Shown: one piece after another, positions 52,817 through 62,208 of the stretch
How positions within the stretch are numbered: position 1 is the first letter of the stretch
Layout of the letters: each line of letters opens with the position of its first letter
Assembly (NCBI GenBank): GCA_964631605.1
Contig: CAZVYG010000008.1
Location: 1-64,000 of the forward strand
Direction: 5' to 3'
Length of the DNA: 64,000 bases
Source of the DNA: JARKQH01 sp964631605
Lineage (GTDB): Bacteria > Verrucomicrobiota > Verrucomicrobiia > Limisphaerales > UBA8199
The notes under the pieces: model-generated
Database searches by the model: none
The model's input: only the letters and a program-made list of their open reading frames with translations
Told to the model about the DNA's origin: nothing
Translations under genes and position numbers: made by a program

Positions 52817-54895
52817 ATGGGCAAGAAAACCAGATTGCGGGAATGTCCCGCGGCGGGCCACGCCATCGAGGCGGCGGAATGCACGGTGGGACGGCATACC
52901 AAGTATGCGTGTCCGCCAAGCTGCCGGTTCAACGTGTTTGGGCTGGAGAGTTACGAAACTTTCAAAACGATCGAGCGGTCGGTAGACGAAAAGTTCTTTG
53001 GCTGGCTGCTTGATCACGTTCCCTCCCGGGCGGAATTTGAGGCGGGACTTGAGCGGCTGGCAAGTGGGCCGATTTCGGCGGCGTATTTTCGATATTTATC
53101 ATGGCACGGCGTGTATCGGAAGGACGCGCAGGGCCGGAGCGTGCTCGACCGCTGGGCCGAGGCGGAATTTCAAGGCTTAAGCGCAGACGAACGGATAATC
53201 ATGCGGGGCCGGCAACAGATGCGGCCCGCCATGCTTGAGGCGCACTGGATCATGGATGACCGGCGGGTCGAGGCAGTGGACCTGCTGGACCCGGAGCGCA
53301 AACCCATCCTGGTGGTGGACCAGGGTTTTGCCGCGCAGGCGGTGAGGTTCGGAGTGTATTTCGTCACGGTGGTTCCTCTGCCGCATTATGCGCGGCTGTT
53401 CGGAACGTGCCTTATGATTCCGCATTTTCACCCCGTGGAGATGGAGGAGGTCATTTTCGGGCTGGTGAGCCATTTGGGAGGGGGCCATGAGTCGGGGGCA
53501 GTTCGCCAATGGCTGACGGAACATGCGGATTTGTTCGACGAGGGGTTAACCACGGTGTCGCTGGCGCGGCGGCAACGGATGTTCGAGCTGCTCGATGCCC
53601 AGGCGGGCAAAGCGGTTTACGAACTCGCGGCTTCCTACGAGGCGTGCTGCCAAAAGCTGACCACCGTGGCCGAAATTGACAACGATCCGCTCCGCCTGGA
53701 GGAGGCGAAGGAGGGATTCCGCGACGGACGGGTGTGGTTTGCCGGCCCGCAGGATGAGGAAACAAAGTTGACGGGAGCGGGGACGGTCCTGGGAAGGCTG
53801 TTGCTCGGCCAAACGCATTGGCGGCTCGAGGCCATGGGAGCGGACCGGCTGGCCCGCCTGCGACAGCGTTTCGAGACATTGATGGGAGGCGCGGTCAAGT
53901 TTGCCGGCGAGCGGCGGGATGACGTCGCGGCGCAGATGCGACTCAAGCAGCCGAAATTCGATCCCGCCCTGGTGCCGCCCGCTTTGCTGCGGGACGTGCC
54001 TCAACTCAGAACCTCCTTTTCGCGGGTCCAGGTCAAAGAAGGTCAAACGCCGGAGGAGGTGGTCAGTGCCTGCCTGTGCCAGAAGGAAAGCGGCATCCTG
54101 GATGAACCCGTTCTGGCGCTGGACAACCACACCCCGCGAGCCGCGGCAAACATGCCCGAGTTGCGAGACAAACTGATTCGCTGGCTCAAATTCTGGATTT
54201 TCCAGACCGATACCCGCAACCTGGAAACGGGGCAGAATGTGGACACGAATTGGATGCTGCGGGAGTTGGGGGTGGATGAGATTCTTTTTGATCCGCCGCC
54301 GCGGCGCCGGCCCTTGCGCGCGACGGAACAGCCGGAGGATGAGGTCGAGGAAGCGGCGCGGTGCCTCGCTCTGGCGCAGCCGCCCGCACTGCCGGATCGC
54401 CCGTGGGATCCGGAGGAAGCGGCACAGTTGCTGGCGGAGGCGATGGCAGCCTTTCCGTCCGCTGATGATCTGGCGGCTTACGTGCAAGATCTGGACTATC
54501 CCTTGTTGGACCACCTCGCGTGTGTTTTCGAGGGGAGACTGGATGAGCCGGCGATGGCGATGCTGTTCCGAGGAGTGAGTTGGGTGTTGCTCTGTTTTGC
54601 GCCGGAAGGAACGCGCCCTGTGCCGGTGGAGGCGGAGCTGCTGCTGGACCGGATCATGGGACACCTTGAGACGTTGGCAGACCTGAGGAAAGCCCAGCCA
54701 CCGGGCGGGTACAAGGCATGGCTTCAGAGCAGCCGTCAGCCCGCCTTGCTGCAACTGGTTCTGAGTCTGCTGCTCGAGCTGGATTTCCGGCAGCCGGAGG
54801 GCCAGCGAGTGCCGACCTCCCAGGGGCCGGTGGTGCTGGCCGCCATTGCGGCCGTGGTGGACGCCATGGACATCGCCGCGCGGAGGCGGTCTTAA
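52817..54895 (+). CDS. Unrecognised protein with N-terminal Cys motif
   Basis: 692 residues, no signal peptide, probably cytoplasmic. The N-terminus has C10, C22, C32 and C36 (C-x11-C-x9-C-x3-C, plus H15), spaced like a metal site. The middle is charged and helical. Near residues 435-500, LDNHTPRAAANMPELRDKLI, NVDTNWMLRELGVDEILFDP is a distinctive block followed by an acidic, Ala-rich helical tail. Members of this type occur as hypothetical proteins in related bacteria as far as I can recall; no function is known to me. ATG 52817 puts the Cys cluster at the start; spacing from GGAG is loose. It stands alone. Confidence 0.75.
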   Translation: MGKKTRLRECPAAGHAIEAAECTVGRHTKYACPPSCRFNVFGLESYETFKTIERSVDEKFFGWLLDHVPSRAEFEAGLERLASGPISAAYFRYLSWHGVYRKDAQGRSVLDRWAEAEFQGLSADERIIMRGRQQMRPAMLEAHWIMDDRRVEAVDLLDPERKPILVVDQGFAAQAVRFGVYFVTVVPLPHYARLFGTCLMIPHFHPVEMEEVIFGLVSHLGGGHESGAVRQWLTEHADLFDEGLTTVSLARRQRMFELLDAQAGKAVYELAASYEACCQKLTTVAEIDNDPLRLEEAKEGFRDGRVWFAGPQDEETKLTGAGTVLGRLLLGQTHWRLEAMGADRLARLRQRFETLMGGAVKFAGERRDDVAAQMRLKQPKFDPALVPPALLRDVPQLRTSFSRVQVKEGQTPEEVVSACLCQKESGILDEPVLALDNHTPRAAANMPELRDKLIRWLKFWIFQTDTRNLETGQNVDTNWMLRELGVDEILFDPPPRRRPLRATEQPEDEVEEAARCLALAQPPALPDRPWDPEEAAQLLAEAMAAFPSADDLAAYVQDLDYPLLDHLACVFEGRLDEPAMAMLFRGVSWVLLCFAPEGTRPVPVEAELLLDRIMGHLETLADLRKAQPPGGYKAWLQSSRQPALLQLVLSLLLELDFRQPEGQRVPTSQGPVVLAAIAAVVDAMDIAARRRS

Positions 54896-55014
54896 CCAGC
54901 CCATTTGGCGCATTGACGAAAAGAGTGAGCGAGGCCGGCGTGAGGACGCGCGCCGCCGGCGCCGACGAACAATTCGGGCTGGAGCTTTCAAAAAAACGTT
55001 GATTACTTTGGTCC

Positions 55015-56562
55015 ATGAAAGCGAACTTTGGCTTCGGCTGGACGCTGGCGTCGCTTGGCCTGCTACTCGTATCGGCGGTGGAGGTGTCCTCTGCGCCGCC
55101 AAACGACAACGCACGCCTCTTTGAACAACTGGACGCCGAGGAAATGCGGGCTGTGACACTGCTGGCGCAAGCCTTCCCCGGCCTGCCGGGCCAAACCGCG
55201 GCCAAGTCCGCCCGTGGGCCGTTGCGGGTGCATCCCACCAACCCGCGTTATTTCACCGACGACGGCCGGCGCGCCGTTTTGCTGGTTGGCTCCCACACGT
55301 GGGACAATTTGCAGGACATGGGCGAAGGCGACCCGCCCGCAGCTTTCGACTTCGAGGGCTACCTGGACTTCCTCTCCAAGCATGGTCACAACTTCATCCG
55401 CCTCTGGCGCTGGGAAATGCTCGGCTGGGACACGCAGGCCAACAACCAAAAGCCCCCGAAACGCCTCCGGGCGGCCCCTCACCCTTGGACGCGAACCGGG
55501 CCGGGAACCGCGTTGGACGGCAAGCCGCGGTTCAATCTCGAAAAATTCGACGACGCGTATTTCCAAAGGTTACGCGCCCGGGTGGCGGCGGCGGGGGACC
55601 GGGGCATTTACGTTTCGGTCATGTTGTTTGAAGGCTGGGGTCTGCAACACGTCACCGATGCCTGGAAGGCACACCCGTTCCACCCGGACAACCATGTGAA
55701 CAGCCTCGAAGGAGTGGCGCGCGAAACTGCGGGCATCCAAATTCACACCTTGAGCCTTCCGGCTGTCACCCGCATCCAGGAGGCTTATGTCCGCAAAGTC
55801 ATAGACACCGTGAATGATCTCGACAACGTGCTCTACGAAATCGCCAATGAAAGCGGCGCCTACTCCACCGAATGGCAGGAGCACTTCATCCGCTTCATTC
55901 ATAACTACGAAAAACGCAAATCCAAACAGCACCCGGTGGGCATGACGTTCCAATACTCACGGGACCCCCTGCAGCGCGGTTCAAACACCACGCTCTTCAA
56001 CGGACCCGCCGATTGGGTTTCACCCAATCCGGACGCGAATGGGTTTAGTTACCGCACCCACCCGCCCCCCGGTGACGGACGGAAGGTCGTGGTCTCGGAC
56101 ACCGACCATTTGTGGGGCATCGGTGGTGATCCTGCCTGGGTTTGGAAAAGCTTTCTCCGGGGCCTGAATCCCATTTTCATGGATCCTTACAAAGAGGGGG
56201 TGCTGCACGGTGGCTCTGCGGCAAAATGGGAGACGGTGCGTCAGGCGATGGGGGCCGCGCGCCGGCTCGCGGAGCGAATCAACCTGGCCGCCATGACACC
56301 GCAGGGGAACTTGGCTGCTTCCACGTATTGTCTGGCAAGTCCGGCCAAGGAATACCTGGTTTACCTCCCGGTCGGCGGCGAGGTGACCGTGGACCTCTCC
56401 GACGTCCAAGGAAATATGCGGGTGGAGTGGGTCAATCCGGAGACAGGCGAATCCTTCGGCGGCAACACCGCGGCTGGCGGGGCGCAAAGGACCTTTTCTG
56501 CGCCGTTCAAGGGTCACGCGGTGTTGCATTTAAGCCAGCCGCCCAAGGCGTCAGCCCCATGA
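55015..56562 (+). CDS. Secreted glycosidase-like protein, DUF4038/GH140-like
   Basis: 515 residues. Signal peptide (1-27). The TIM-barrel part begins LRVHPTNPRYFTDDGRRAVLLVGSHTWDNLQ and continues with HGHNFIRLWRWEML, GIYVSVMLFEGWG, VLYEIANESGAYSTEWQEHF (candidate acid/base Glu) and VVSDTDHLWGIGGDP. The C-terminal 75 residues (EYLVYLPVGGEVTVDLSDV, VEWVNPETGE) are the beta-domain labelled putative collagen-binding, common after DUF4038 barrels. Substrate unknown. It is followed 43 bases later by a distant paralogue on the same strand. Confidence 0.8.
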   Translation: MKANFGFGWTLASLGLLLVSAVEVSSAPPNDNARLFEQLDAEEMRAVTLLAQAFPGLPGQTAAKSARGPLRVHPTNPRYFTDDGRRAVLLVGSHTWDNLQDMGEGDPPAAFDFEGYLDFLSKHGHNFIRLWRWEMLGWDTQANNQKPPKRLRAAPHPWTRTGPGTALDGKPRFNLEKFDDAYFQRLRARVAAAGDRGIYVSVMLFEGWGLQHVTDAWKAHPFHPDNHVNSLEGVARETAGIQIHTLSLPAVTRIQEAYVRKVIDTVNDLDNVLYEIANESGAYSTEWQEHFIRFIHNYEKRKSKQHPVGMTFQYSRDPLQRGSNTTLFNGPADWVSPNPDANGFSYRTHPPPGDGRKVVVSDTDHLWGIGGDPAWVWKSFLRGLNPIFMDPYKEGVLHGGSAAKWETVRQAMGAARRLAERINLAAMTPQGNLAASTYCLASPAKEYLVYLPVGGEVTVDLSDVQGNMRVEWVNPETGESFGGNTAAGGAQRTFSAPFKGHAVLHLSQPPKASAP

Positions 56563-56605
56563 AAATGAACCGCACTTTAGTTCACTACCCGTCGCGGGTA
56601 ACAAC

Positions 56606-58033
56606 ATGGTCATGCACATGCTGAATCAAATTGCAGTCATCACGGGTCGGCTTTTCTCCCACGGCCTGGGGCTGGCCCTCGTTCTGGCCATCTTCCTCAC
56701 CGCGGCCGCCGCGGACGACTCCAATCGAATCCAGCCGTGGTCCAAGAATCCTCGTTATTGGCAATACGGGGGCCAGCCGGTGTTGCTGCTGGGCGGTAGC
56801 AAGGACGACAACCTTTTTCAAATTCCCGATCTGCGCGAGCACCTCGACGCAATCCGCGCCGCGGGCGGAAATTACATCCGCAACACGATGAGCGACCGGA
56901 AGGACCAGGGCTTCGAGGTCTATCCCTTCTTCCAGCAACCGGACGGCAAGTTTGATCTCGAGCGATGGAATGAGGAGTACTGGCAGCGCTTCGAGAACCT
57001 GCTGCGCTGGACAGCCGAGCGGGGAATCATCGTGCAAATCGAAGTGTGGGACCGGTTCGACTACTCGACGAAAAACTGGGAACCGCATCCCTACAACCCA
57101 AAGAACAATGTCAATTACACCTATGAGCAATCCGGTTTTGCCGAGCATTACCCCGAACACCCCGGCCAGAACCGCCAGCCGTTCTTCTTCACCACCCCCG
57201 CCCAGCGCAACAACACTGTGGTGCTGAAATACCAGCAGCGGTTCGTCGAAAAGATGCTGTCCCACTCGCTGCCGTATGATCATGTGCTCTATTGCATGGA
57301 TAACGAGACTTCAGCGGAGGAGGCCTGGGGCCTTTACTGGGCCGGGTTCATCCGCGAGCGCGCCGCCCGGGCGGGCCGGAAAGTGTGCCTGACCGAGATG
57401 TGGGATGCCTGGGACCTCAAGGCCGCGCAACACCAACGAACCCTCGACCATCCCGAACGCTACGACTTCTGCGACGTGTCCCAGAACAATCAGAAAAAAG
57501 GCCAGGAACATTGGGACAATTTCCAATGGGTCCGCGCCCGCATCGCCGCTCACCCGCGGCCGCTCAATACGGTGAAAACCTACGGGGCCGACGGCGGCCG
57601 TTTCGGCAACAACCGCGACGGCCTCGAGCGGTTCTGGCGGCACGTCATCGGCGGCGCCGCCTCGGCCCGGTTTCACCGGCCGGATTCGGGGCTGGGGCTG
57701 TCTGAGCCGGCGGTGGCATCGCTGCGTGCGGCGCGCAAACTCGAGTCGCTCATCAAACTGTGGGAAGTCGAGCCGGCCAACCAATGGCTTCGCGATCGCG
57801 AGCCCAACGAGGCCTATTTGGCCGCCCGGCCGGGCCAAGCCTACGCGCTTTATTTCACCAACGGCGGTTCGGTGGGGCTGGACCTCACCGGCGCCCCGGG
57901 ACCATTCGAGGTCCGCTGGATTGACCTTGCGACGGGCGAATGGGCAACGCGCGGGAGGGTTGAAGGCGGGGCGGTGGTCACGCTGACCGCGCCAGGCCAG
58001 GGACACTGGCTCGCGGCAGTGGTGAAGCCGTAG
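56606..58033 (+). CDS. Secreted glycosidase-like protein, paralogue of the preceding gene
   Basis: 475 residues with signal peptide (about 1-35, GLALVLAIFLTAAAA). The same plan as its neighbour: IQPWSKNPRYWQYGGQPVLLLGGSKDDNLF, AAGGNYIRNTMSDR, RGIIVQIEVWDRFDY, VLYCMDNETSAEEAWG (candidate acid/base Glu), KVCLTEMWDAWD (candidate nucleophile Glu) and a C-terminal beta-domain (QAYALYFTNGGSVGLDLTG, VRWIDLATGEW). Two ATGs, 56606 and 56612, are possible. The pair may act on related glycans. Identity to its neighbour is low, so the duplication is old. Confidence 0.8.
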   Translation: MVMHMLNQIAVITGRLFSHGLGLALVLAIFLTAAAADDSNRIQPWSKNPRYWQYGGQPVLLLGGSKDDNLFQIPDLREHLDAIRAAGGNYIRNTMSDRKDQGFEVYPFFQQPDGKFDLERWNEEYWQRFENLLRWTAERGIIVQIEVWDRFDYSTKNWEPHPYNPKNNVNYTYEQSGFAEHYPEHPGQNRQPFFFTTPAQRNNTVVLKYQQRFVEKMLSHSLPYDHVLYCMDNETSAEEAWGLYWAGFIRERAARAGRKVCLTEMWDAWDLKAAQHQRTLDHPERYDFCDVSQNNQKKGQEHWDNFQWVRARIAAHPRPLNTVKTYGADGGRFGNNRDGLERFWRHVIGGAASARFHRPDSGLGLSEPAVASLRAARKLESLIKLWEVEPANQWLRDREPNEAYLAARPGQAYALYFTNGGSVGLDLTGAPGPFEVRWIDLATGEWATRGRVEGGAVVTLTAPGQGHWLAAVVKP

Positions 58034-58101
58034 CGTCCCAATTCCATACTTGATGATATCCATGATGTCGGCCGCAGGCGGTTGGAATTGACAACCCGGC
58101 G

Positions 58102-58108
58102 GGAAGGA
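58102..58108 (+). promoter_or_regulatory. Strong ribosome-binding site of the MEMO-AMMECR1 gene
   Basis: GGAAGGAG ends seven bases before ATG 58116. It decides this start over the in-frame ATG at 58194, which has only a tightly spaced GGGAGG. Confidence 0.65.
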
Positions 58109-58115
58109 GTATGGC

Positions 58116-59771
58116 ATGGAAGCCATGATGAGCTTCGCGCCATGGCTGATGCGCTCGGTCTCAATCGAGCAGGGTCCGGGTCCGAGGGAGGCGATGGTGG
58201 CCAGGCGGGGGCGGTTCCAATCCGCACGGGCGGCGCTTGGGGCTTGCGCCGTGGTCCTGCTCCTTTCGGGCTGGGGTTGCGGCGCCAGGCCCGAAGCGGC
58301 AACTGCAACGCCCGCAAGCAAAGCCCCGCCCGGGAAGTCCGCCAAACCGGACGCACGGATTCGCGAGGCGGCCGTCGCGGGTCTGTTTTATCCCGCGGAT
58401 GAAGCCAGCCTGCCCAAAGCTGTGGAGCGGTTGCTCGCCGGCGCGCCGCCGCACTACGTTCCACGGCTGAAGGCCTTGATCTGTCCGCATGCGGGTTACG
58501 AGTTCTCCGGTCCCACCGCCGCGACCGGCTACCGCACCCTGGCCGGGCGGGACATCCGCACGGTCATCATCCTCGCGCCCAGTCACTATGCCCTCTTCGA
58601 CGGGGTCTCCATCCCCGACGCCCAGGCTTACCAAACCCCCTTGGGACTGGCCCGGATTTCCGACAAGGCGGCAAAACTCGCGGGGAAACCCGGGTTTGTG
58701 ACCGAGCCAAGATGCGCGGTACAGCGGCCGCCCTGGTGGCGCCAGGCTCCCAAACGGGCCCCGGAACCCGGCCACGACACGCCGGAAACCTGGGAACACT
58801 CGGCCGAAGTGCAGGTGCCCTTCATTCAAAAGGTGCTGCGCGATACCAGCATTCTCCCGCTGGTGTTCGGCCAGACGGATCCGGAACAAGTCGCTCGCGC
58901 CCTGGCCGAGGTGCTGGACGACCAAACGGTCCTGGTGGCCAGCTCGGATCTGAGCCACTACCACCCTTACGACACGGCCCGGCGCCTGGATGAGGCTTGT
59001 GTCAACGCCATCTGCAACCTGGACGTTGACCTGATGAAAAAACAGGAGGCGTGCGGCGAAGGCCCCATTCTGACCCTGCTCCACCTCGCGCGTCTTAAAG
59101 GCTGGAAAGCCCAGCGCCTGGACTATCGCAACAGTGGCGACACCAGCGGCGACAAGAGCCGCGTGGTTGGTTACGCCGCGGTGGCCTTCCATGCCCCGGG
59201 ACCCGAACGCTACGACGCCGCCGACCGCCGGCAACTGCTCGAGTTGTCGCGACAAACCCTGCGCGCCGTCGTGACCCAAAGCGGGGCCTCGGAACCGGCG
59301 CCCAAGGAACTCCCGCCCAGGCTGGCGGAAAAACGGGCCTGCTTCGTAACACTCACCAAACGCGGGTCGCTGCGCGGCTGCATTGGGCACATTCTGCCGC
59401 AGGAGAGCCTGTGGCAGGCGGTGGTGGACAACACCCGCAATGCCGCGCTGCGCGATCCGCGCTTTCCTCCCGTGCAACCCGACGAGCTTCCGGACATCCA
59501 CATCGAAATCAGCGTGCTGACCGAGCCGGAACCGCTGAAGTTCGACGGCCCCGAGGACCTGCTGAGGAAGTTGCAGCCTTACGAGGATGGAGTGGTCCTC
59601 AAAATCGGCGAGCGCAGCGCGACCTTCCTGCCGCAGGTGTGGGCGCAAATTCCCGACCGGACCGATTTTCTGAACCAACTCGCCGTCAAAGCCGGGTGCC
59701 CGCCCTCAGCCTGGCGCGGAAAAGAAACGACGGTGGCCATTTACCACGCGGAATGTTTCGGCGAGCCCTAG
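58116..59771 (+). CDS. AmmeMemoRadiSam proteins B and A fused (MEMO-AMMECR1), exported
   Basis: 551 residues. A hydrophobic segment (about 39-54, ALGACAVVLLLSGWGC) followed by an Ala/Pro linker suggests export, perhaps as a lipoprotein, though G-W-G-C is a poor lipobox. Residues about 80-350 are MEMO: PHAGYEFSGPTA, APSHYALFDG, EHSAEVQVPF, SSDLSHYHPYDTA and ACGEGPI. The His of PHAGY, His of PSHY and Cys of ACGEGP correspond to the metal ligands of human MEMO1. Residues about 365-550 are AMMECR1: RACFVTLTKRGSLRGCIGHI, ALRDPRFPPV and IEISVLTEPE. First gene of a four-gene unit; its end overlaps the next start by 19 bases. Molecular role of the family is unknown. Confidence 0.93.
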   Translation: MEAMMSFAPWLMRSVSIEQGPGPREAMVARRGRFQSARAALGACAVVLLLSGWGCGARPEAATATPASKAPPGKSAKPDARIREAAVAGLFYPADEASLPKAVERLLAGAPPHYVPRLKALICPHAGYEFSGPTAATGYRTLAGRDIRTVIILAPSHYALFDGVSIPDAQAYQTPLGLARISDKAAKLAGKPGFVTEPRCAVQRPPWWRQAPKRAPEPGHDTPETWEHSAEVQVPFIQKVLRDTSILPLVFGQTDPEQVARALAEVLDDQTVLVASSDLSHYHPYDTARRLDEACVNAICNLDVDLMKKQEACGEGPILTLLHLARLKGWKAQRLDYRNSGDTSGDKSRVVGYAAVAFHAPGPERYDAADRRQLLELSRQTLRAVVTQSGASEPAPKELPPRLAEKRACFVTLTKRGSLRGCIGHILPQESLWQAVVDNTRNAALRDPRFPPVQPDELPDIHIEISVLTEPEPLKFDGPEDLLRKLQPYEDGVVLKIGERSATFLPQVWAQIPDRTDFLNQLAVKAGCPPSAWRGKETTVAIYHAECFGEP

Positions 59772-61936
59772 CCGAAGGGTCGCGCGAGCGACAGGCAGTC
59801 CTCGCCGCGGTGGCGGCCCTGGGATTCTCGTGCGTGGTGACCCAACTGGCGCTCATGCGCGAGTGCCTGGCCGCTTTCGCGGGCAACGAGATGGTGCTCG
59901 GGGTCGTCCTGGGTTTGTGGTTGTTGTTGATGGGCCTGGGCGCCTGGCTGGGGCGGATGACCAGCGGGTCTCCGCGCTCGCTGGCTTATCTGAGCGTCGC
60001 GCTGCACTGGATCGCGCTGTTGCCCCTGCTCCAGGTCTTCGCCCTGCGCACTCTCCGCGATGTGATCTTCACGCGCGGCGCGGCGGTGGGGTTGAACGAG
60101 ACCGTGGCCGGCGTCGGCGCGCTCCTGATGCCCTATTGCCTCGTCGCCGGTTGGACGCTGACGCTGGCATGCGCCATCCTGGGCCGCTGGGAAGGCCCCT
60201 CCGGCATCGGCCGGGCCTACTTTGCCGATACGCTGGGCAGCATCGCGGGCGGGGCATTGTTCAGCTTCATCCTCGTGCGCGTCCTGGATCACCTCGCCAT
60301 GCTCGCAGTGCCCGCGCTGCTCTGCCTGCTGTCCGCCGCCGCCTTAAGCCATGTCCGCGGCAAATCCGGCCTGAGCCTGGTGTCCCTGGGACTGGGTGTG
60401 GGCTTGTGCGTCGCCGCAGTATCAGGCGACCCGGACGGGCTTGCCACGCGGCTGCAATATCGTCACCACCATGTCCTGGCCCGGGCCAATTCGCCTTACG
60501 GACGGCTGGTGGTTCTCAAAACCGACGGCACCCTGGATTTTCTTGAAAACGGCGTCCCGCTGGTCACCACCCGCGACGATCAGCACGTCGAGGAAACGGT
60601 GCATTACGCCCTGGCCCAGCGGCCCGAGGCCGACCGCGTTCTGTTGATCTCCGGTGGAATCTCGGGCACCGCCCGCGAAATCCTCAAATACAACGTCCGC
60701 CAGGTGGATTATGTCGAATTGGACCCCCTGATCCTCGAATTGGGCCGGAAATATCTGCCGGAGAATTTTTCCGACCCGCGCATTCGCATCCACGCCCGGG
60801 ACGGGCGGCTCTTGGTGCGTCAAATCACAGAACCCTACGATGTCATCCTCCTGGATGTTCCCGCCCCGGCCAGCGCCCAGCTCAACCGCTTCTTCACCGC
60901 CGAGTTTCTGGCCGAGGCGCGACGCGCCCTGACCCCCGACGGCGTCTTGTCCTTCAGCCTGGGGCGGTATGAGAATTTCGTCAGCCCGGACCTGGCCCGT
61001 GTGCTCGCTTGCGCCTGGTTGTCTCTGGAGGGTTCGTTTAGCAACCGGCTGATGTTGCCGGGCGGCCGGGTTTTCTTTCTGGCGTCGAACGGCCCGCTGC
61101 ACACCAACATCGCCGAACGGCTCGAGCAGGGGAGCATTGCGACGCGGCTGGTCAACCGCCATTATCTCGAGGCCATGCTGACGCCAGACCGGTTGGCGGA
61201 CCTCGAGCGCGCTCTTGCCCATCCCTCGGCGGTCAACCGGGATTTCAACCCCGTGCTTTACTACTACCACTTGCGGCACTGGCTCAGCCAGTTCGACCAC
61301 CGCCTCGGGCCCGTCCCGATCGCTTCGCTCGCCGTTTTGGCCTTTTATCTCCTCCGGCTGCGGGGCAGCAGCGCCGTGCTGTTCGCTTCCGGTTTTGCCG
61401 CCTCCGCCCTGGAATTCGTGCTGCTGCTCGCGTTCCAAATCCTCTGCGGATCGGTCTATCACCAGGTGGGAGTGATCGTAACCGTGTTCATGCTGGGGCT
61501 CGCGCTGGGGGCGTGGTGGGCGAATCGGCGGCTTGGCGCCGGCGGGGCCTTCAAGGACCGCCGCGCGCTTCGCCGCTCGGCGATGGCTCTTGGGCTTTAT
61601 GCCCTGCTGCTGCCGCTGGTCCTGCCCCGGCTGGCCCCGGCCGCCGCCGCCGGGCCCCCTTTGCCCGTGATTCAAATCGTCATCGCCCTGCTCACGTTGG
61701 TTCTGGCCATGGCGGTGGGTTTGCAGCTTCCCCTGGCCGGCCGCATCGAAAGCGGCAGCACCGCCGGGGTGGCGGCGCGGCTTTACACGGCGGACTTTAT
61801 GGGAGCGTTTCTCGGGGCGTTGCTGGCCAGCACCTGGCTGATACCCTTGCTCGGCGTCAGCGGCGTCTGCTGGTTGTGCGCCGGGCTGAACCTCGCCGGC
61901 GCGGCGGTGTTCCATTTTCGAAAGGCGGTTTCATGA
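59753..61936 (+). CDS. Polytopic membrane protein with spermidine-synthase-like domain
   Basis: 727 residues. N-terminal helices (about 15-210) and C-terminal helices (about 525-715) flank a class I methyltransferase-fold domain (about 235-500) like spermidine synthase: LDFLENGVPLVTTRDDQHVEETVHYAL, DRVLLISGGISGTAREILKY, VDYVELDPLILELGRKYLP and YDVILLDVPAPASAQLNRFF. The catalytic-Asp context of true spermidine synthase reads D-V-P here. The reaction is unknown. ATG 59753 lies inside the preceding gene, and the stop overlaps the next ATG (ATGA), so all are coupled. Such fused proteins recur beside AmmeMemoRadiSam genes. Confidence 0.85.
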   Translation: MFRRALAEGSRERQAVLAAVAALGFSCVVTQLALMRECLAAFAGNEMVLGVVLGLWLLLMGLGAWLGRMTSGSPRSLAYLSVALHWIALLPLLQVFALRTLRDVIFTRGAAVGLNETVAGVGALLMPYCLVAGWTLTLACAILGRWEGPSGIGRAYFADTLGSIAGGALFSFILVRVLDHLAMLAVPALLCLLSAAALSHVRGKSGLSLVSLGLGVGLCVAAVSGDPDGLATRLQYRHHHVLARANSPYGRLVVLKTDGTLDFLENGVPLVTTRDDQHVEETVHYALAQRPEADRVLLISGGISGTAREILKYNVRQVDYVELDPLILELGRKYLPENFSDPRIRIHARDGRLLVRQITEPYDVILLDVPAPASAQLNRFFTAEFLAEARRALTPDGVLSFSLGRYENFVSPDLARVLACAWLSLEGSFSNRLMLPGGRVFFLASNGPLHTNIAERLEQGSIATRLVNRHYLEAMLTPDRLADLERALAHPSAVNRDFNPVLYYYHLRHWLSQFDHRLGPVPIASLAVLAFYLLRLRGSSAVLFASGFAASALEFVLLLAFQILCGSVYHQVGVIVTVFMLGLALGAWWANRRLGAGGAFKDRRALRRSAMALGLYALLLPLVLPRLAPAAAAGPPLPVIQIVIALLTLVLAMAVGLQLPLAGRIESGSTAGVAARLYTADFMGAFLGALLASTWLIPLLGVSGVCWLCAGLNLAGAAVFHFRKAVS

Positions 61937-62208
61937 CAAAACTCAATTTTCTCCTGCTGAAACTCGTGCGGTGGAGCGGCTGGCCGTTGTTGCCGGTGGT
62001 GCTGCTGTTCCTGCTCACCGGCTACATCATGGATGGCCGCTACGGCCTGAGCCGGTTGCTCGATGAGAAGACGGCGCTGACGTGGCACCGCATGCTGCAC
62101 CTGCCCCTGATTCTTCTCGTGCTGGTCCACAGCGTCCCGGCGGTGTATCTTGCTGTTCAGCGATGGGGCTGGATCAAGCCGCGCGATGAAACCGGGCGTG
62201 AAAACTGA
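61933..62208 (+). CDS. Small membrane protein with His-rich helices
   Basis: 91 residues with two transmembrane segments (about 16-34 and 54-75). TALTWHRMLHLPLILLVLVHSVP places three His at helix-like spacing, as in small cytochrome b561/DUF4405-type heme proteins, but only half of such a bundle is present, so it would need to dimerise or pair with its neighbour. Start overlaps the preceding stop (ATGA); its end overlaps the radical SAM start by 23 bases. An electron-delivery role to the radical SAM enzyme is a guess from position. Confidence 0.8.
   Translation: MTKLNFLLLKLVRWSGWPLLPVVLLFLLTGYIMDGRYGLSRLLDEKTALTWHRMLHLPLILLVLVHSVPAVYLAVQRWGWIKPRDETGREN

Noticed and set aside
58037..58093. 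CCAATTCC/GGAATTG inverted repeat and a TTGACA before the MEMO-AMMECR1 gene, considered as an operator and promoter.
   Set aside because: No -10 at the right spacing, and arms are short and far apart.
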